NCBI RefSeq assembly: GCF_900099925.1
Contig: NZ_FNDE01000016.1
Coordinates: 1-64,000 of the forward strand
Direction of reading: 5' to 3'
DNA: 64,000 bases
Source of the DNA: Aneurinibacillus thermoaerophilus
Lineage (GTDB): Bacteria > Bacillota > Bacilli > Aneurinibacillales > Aneurinibacillaceae
Both the position numbers and the translations under genes were made by a program. Of this stretch, positions 62,166 through 64,000 are shown piece by piece. The notes beneath the pieces were generated by a model. The model was not told the DNA's origin. It did not search any database and was given only the letters and a program-made list of their open reading frames with translations. The first letter of the stretch is position 1, and every line of letters begins with the position of its first letter.

Positions 62166-63989
62166 TTACTCCCTTTTCTTAAATTCCTTTTGAATTGCAG
62201 CTGCGAGACTATTATTTTCCTTACTCCATTTATCAACTATTTCTTGGACTTCGCTATGTTTATTTGTATTTTCCATAAAATCCTTAATCAAAGGTAACAT
62301 AGATAAACTAATTTTCTCCCCATGTAAAGAACTTAAATCACTTATAACATTTGTGTATAAAATCTCTTTTGTTTTCCCCCATTCTAGATATGACTTTAAA
62401 ACTTCTTTATCTATTTTAGTTTCACTGATAATTTTTGAAAAAATAGATTGAAGTATTTCGACAGCTTCATAATCATTTACTTCAACAGCCCTTTGAATTG
62501 CTTCATTTCTTGCAGCTTTTGATTTACTTAATAATTTTTCAATTATTTGAATTGCATCCGGACTTAACTGTTCTACACCAAAATTGAGTTTTTCTGATAA
62601 AGATTCTCTTGCAAAATAAAAATACGGTCTAAGATCAACATTAGCCAGTTTAGGTTCGAGATTACACCAATCTTGAACCCATTTATCATCCTTCCAAACC
62701 TTTAATTCATTTTTTTCTTCCATTTCATTATTTTCTAATTGTTCTAAATCAGGGGAGCTGCCTTTCCCTTTAATTTGTAACTCAGCAATTTTCCTAAATA
62801 ACGGGGATTTAAAATATTCAAGCAACATAACTTTAGCAAGAATTTTTCTATCCAATATAATACTTTTATAACTTGCCATTTTTTCTCTCATTACTAATGA
62901 ATTTAAAAAACGTTTACAATGTCTTGGGTTGCCATTTAGTCCATTTGCCAAAACTGAAGATAATTGTTTAGCAATATTTATGCTTTCTTTAACTTTATCA
63001 GCGATATCAGGAAACTTTTCACTAATTAATTGGTATGTAATTGTGAAATCTAGGAAGTTTTCTAGCTTTTTTTGCTTTAAATATTCAATTATCTCTTCAA
63101 ACTCACTATTATTTAAATCCTTTTGAAATAATAAGCATGTAATATAAAACTCTACTTCTCTCGAGTTTAATCTAGGAATTCTAATAGGATACTGAATTAT
63201 CTTTTCTAGATATTCTTTTCCTATATTTATTTGTTGTCCTTCTATTTCATTAAATTTTCTCTTTACTGCATATGCAATATGTCTTTCATCAGCACCTATA
63301 ATAAAAACGGAATTACCAGTAAATAAAAATAATCTAATTGCCTCTAAAGTATCCAAGATGGTATCTGGACTACAACGATCTAATTCATCAATAAATACAA
63401 CCAATCTTTTTATTTTAGTTTCACTTAATAACTTTGAAAAATTACTTTGAAACTCCTTGATATTCTCTCTGATTTCTTTATTATCTAGCTCATCCTTTAT
63501 GGATTGCATAACATCTTCCTTATTGATATCCTTAGTACTCTCACCTAATTTACCAATAACATCTGATATAGCGAAGTCAGCCAAAGTTCCTATACCACCA
63601 GTTAATAATATATCCCCGCCGTATTTCGCAGTCTTTTTTAATAATTTAAATTTGTCCACACTCTTATAAAGGCCAGTTATAAACTTTTTCGCAGTATCGT
63701 TTAGAGATCTTTTTGATTGAATTGTATCTAAAATTGTTCCTATTAATGCCGTTTTCGCATCTTCATATCCTTCAAATAGCCAGCCATTAAATACTAAACA
63801 AACTGTATCATCTTTCGCTTCAAATTCTTTCATACTCATCCTAATTAAACTTGACTTTCCACTTCCCCAGTCACCGTAAACTCCGATACTCGAGGGTAAA
63901 AGCGATTCATCTTCAATGATATCTTTAAGTATTTCTATTAAATAATCAAAGTCTAAAAAGTCTAACTCCGTTTCACTATCCTTCCACAT
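62166..63989 (-). CDS. qatA: QatA, KAP-family P-loop ATPase of the Qat defence system
   Basis: This encodes a 607-residue KAP P-loop NTPase with Walker A YGDWGSGKSSLIR (~38-50), Walker B VVFIDELDRCSPDTI (~196-210), and a helical insert between them containing two hydrophobic stretches (~120-145), where KAP proteins often have membrane helices. It is the first gene of qatABCD. The ATG lies 12 bases from the right edge with AGGG before it, so the coding region is complete but the promoter is outside. The sequence is much more AT-rich than the core genes. Confidence 0.9.
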   Translation of the reverse strand: MWKDSETELDFLDFDYLIEILKDIIEDESLLPSSIGVYGDWGSGKSSLIRMSMKEFEAKDDTVCLVFNGWLFEGYEDAKTALIGTILDTIQSKRSLNDTAKKFITGLYKSVDKFKLLKKTAKYGGDILLTGGIGTLADFAISDVIGKLGESTKDINKEDVMQSIKDELDNKEIRENIKEFQSNFSKLLSETKIKRLVVFIDELDRCSPDTILDTLEAIRLFLFTGNSVFIIGADERHIAYAVKRKFNEIEGQQINIGKEYLEKIIQYPIRIPRLNSREVEFYITCLLFQKDLNNSEFEEIIEYLKQKKLENFLDFTITYQLISEKFPDIADKVKESINIAKQLSSVLANGLNGNPRHCKRFLNSLVMREKMASYKSIILDRKILAKVMLLEYFKSPLFRKIAELQIKGKGSSPDLEQLENNEMEEKNELKVWKDDKWVQDWCNLEPKLANVDLRPYFYFARESLSEKLNFGVEQLSPDAIQIIEKLLSKSKAARNEAIQRAVEVNDYEAVEILQSIFSKIISETKIDKEVLKSYLEWGKTKEILYTNVISDLSSLHGEKISLSMLPLIKDFMENTNKHSEVQEIVDKWSKENNSLAAAIQKEFKKRE

Positions 63990-64000
63990 TTTTATTCCCT

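Overview
The window looks like chromosome from a low-to-moderate GC, endospore-type Firmicute of the Brevibacillus/Aneurinibacillus group. The first ~147 bases are the 5' end of a 16S rRNA gene on the minus strand, and its variable region reads most like Aneurinibacillus (recalled, not searched). Strong AGGAGG ribosome sites, GTG and TTG starts, HutP, GlpP, RocB, QoxABCD and CtaM all fit, as does a GlnRS gene, which is less usual among bacilli.

Layout. 1-1124: 16S start, tandem rrn promoters, a group II intron relic and a small coiled-coil protein gene. 1253-4106: a tandem glycine riboswitch with an amino acid:Na+ symporter, then spermidine synthase with its own attenuator-like leader. 4321-9706: a glutamine-type ABC transporter (glnQHMP order) and hutP-hutH. 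9822-15101: an M28 peptidase and a MarR-controlled multidrug efflux operon. 15533-21856: a glycerol-phosphate operon (glpP, HAD phosphatase, ugpCAEB, glycerophosphodiesterase) behind a leader terminator. 22107-25205: rocB and a second symporter behind a sigma-54 promoter. 25527-30710: msrAB, a TetR-SDR-DUF72-yjbQ cluster and pdxK. 30849-35791: quinol oxidase qoxABCD and divergent ctaM. 35863-42229: glnS, an orphan type I methyltransferase/half-specificity fusion, a GltC-like regulator and glutamate dehydrogenase. 42517-51508: two LysR-transporter pairs, a chemoreceptor, a secreted HAD phosphatase and an FkbM-like protein. 51543-53325: fumC with a Fur box. 53522-54854: mobile-element debris (broken helD, transposase fragment, intron relic). 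54910-58922: a Fur-controlled siderophore ABC importer. 59365-63989: an AT-rich QatABCD anti-phage operon.

How it fits together. The core theme is nitrogen and amino acid use: glycine/alanine, glutamine, histidine and arginine uptake or breakdown feed glutamate and glutamate dehydrogenase. Several units are controlled by transcription attenuation (glycine riboswitch, HutP, GlpP, the speE leader, possibly glnS). A second theme is iron: fumC and the siderophore importer carry Fur boxes. The right-hand end is an accessory zone, where relics that look like 5' ends of group II introns sit directly behind intrinsic terminators, a broken helD abuts a transposase fragment, and the window ends in the Qat defence operon.

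The most notable system is QatABCD, complete within the window. It is already described in other bacteria. The less described items are the speE leader, the orphan M-S fusion and the repeated terminator-targeted intron relics.
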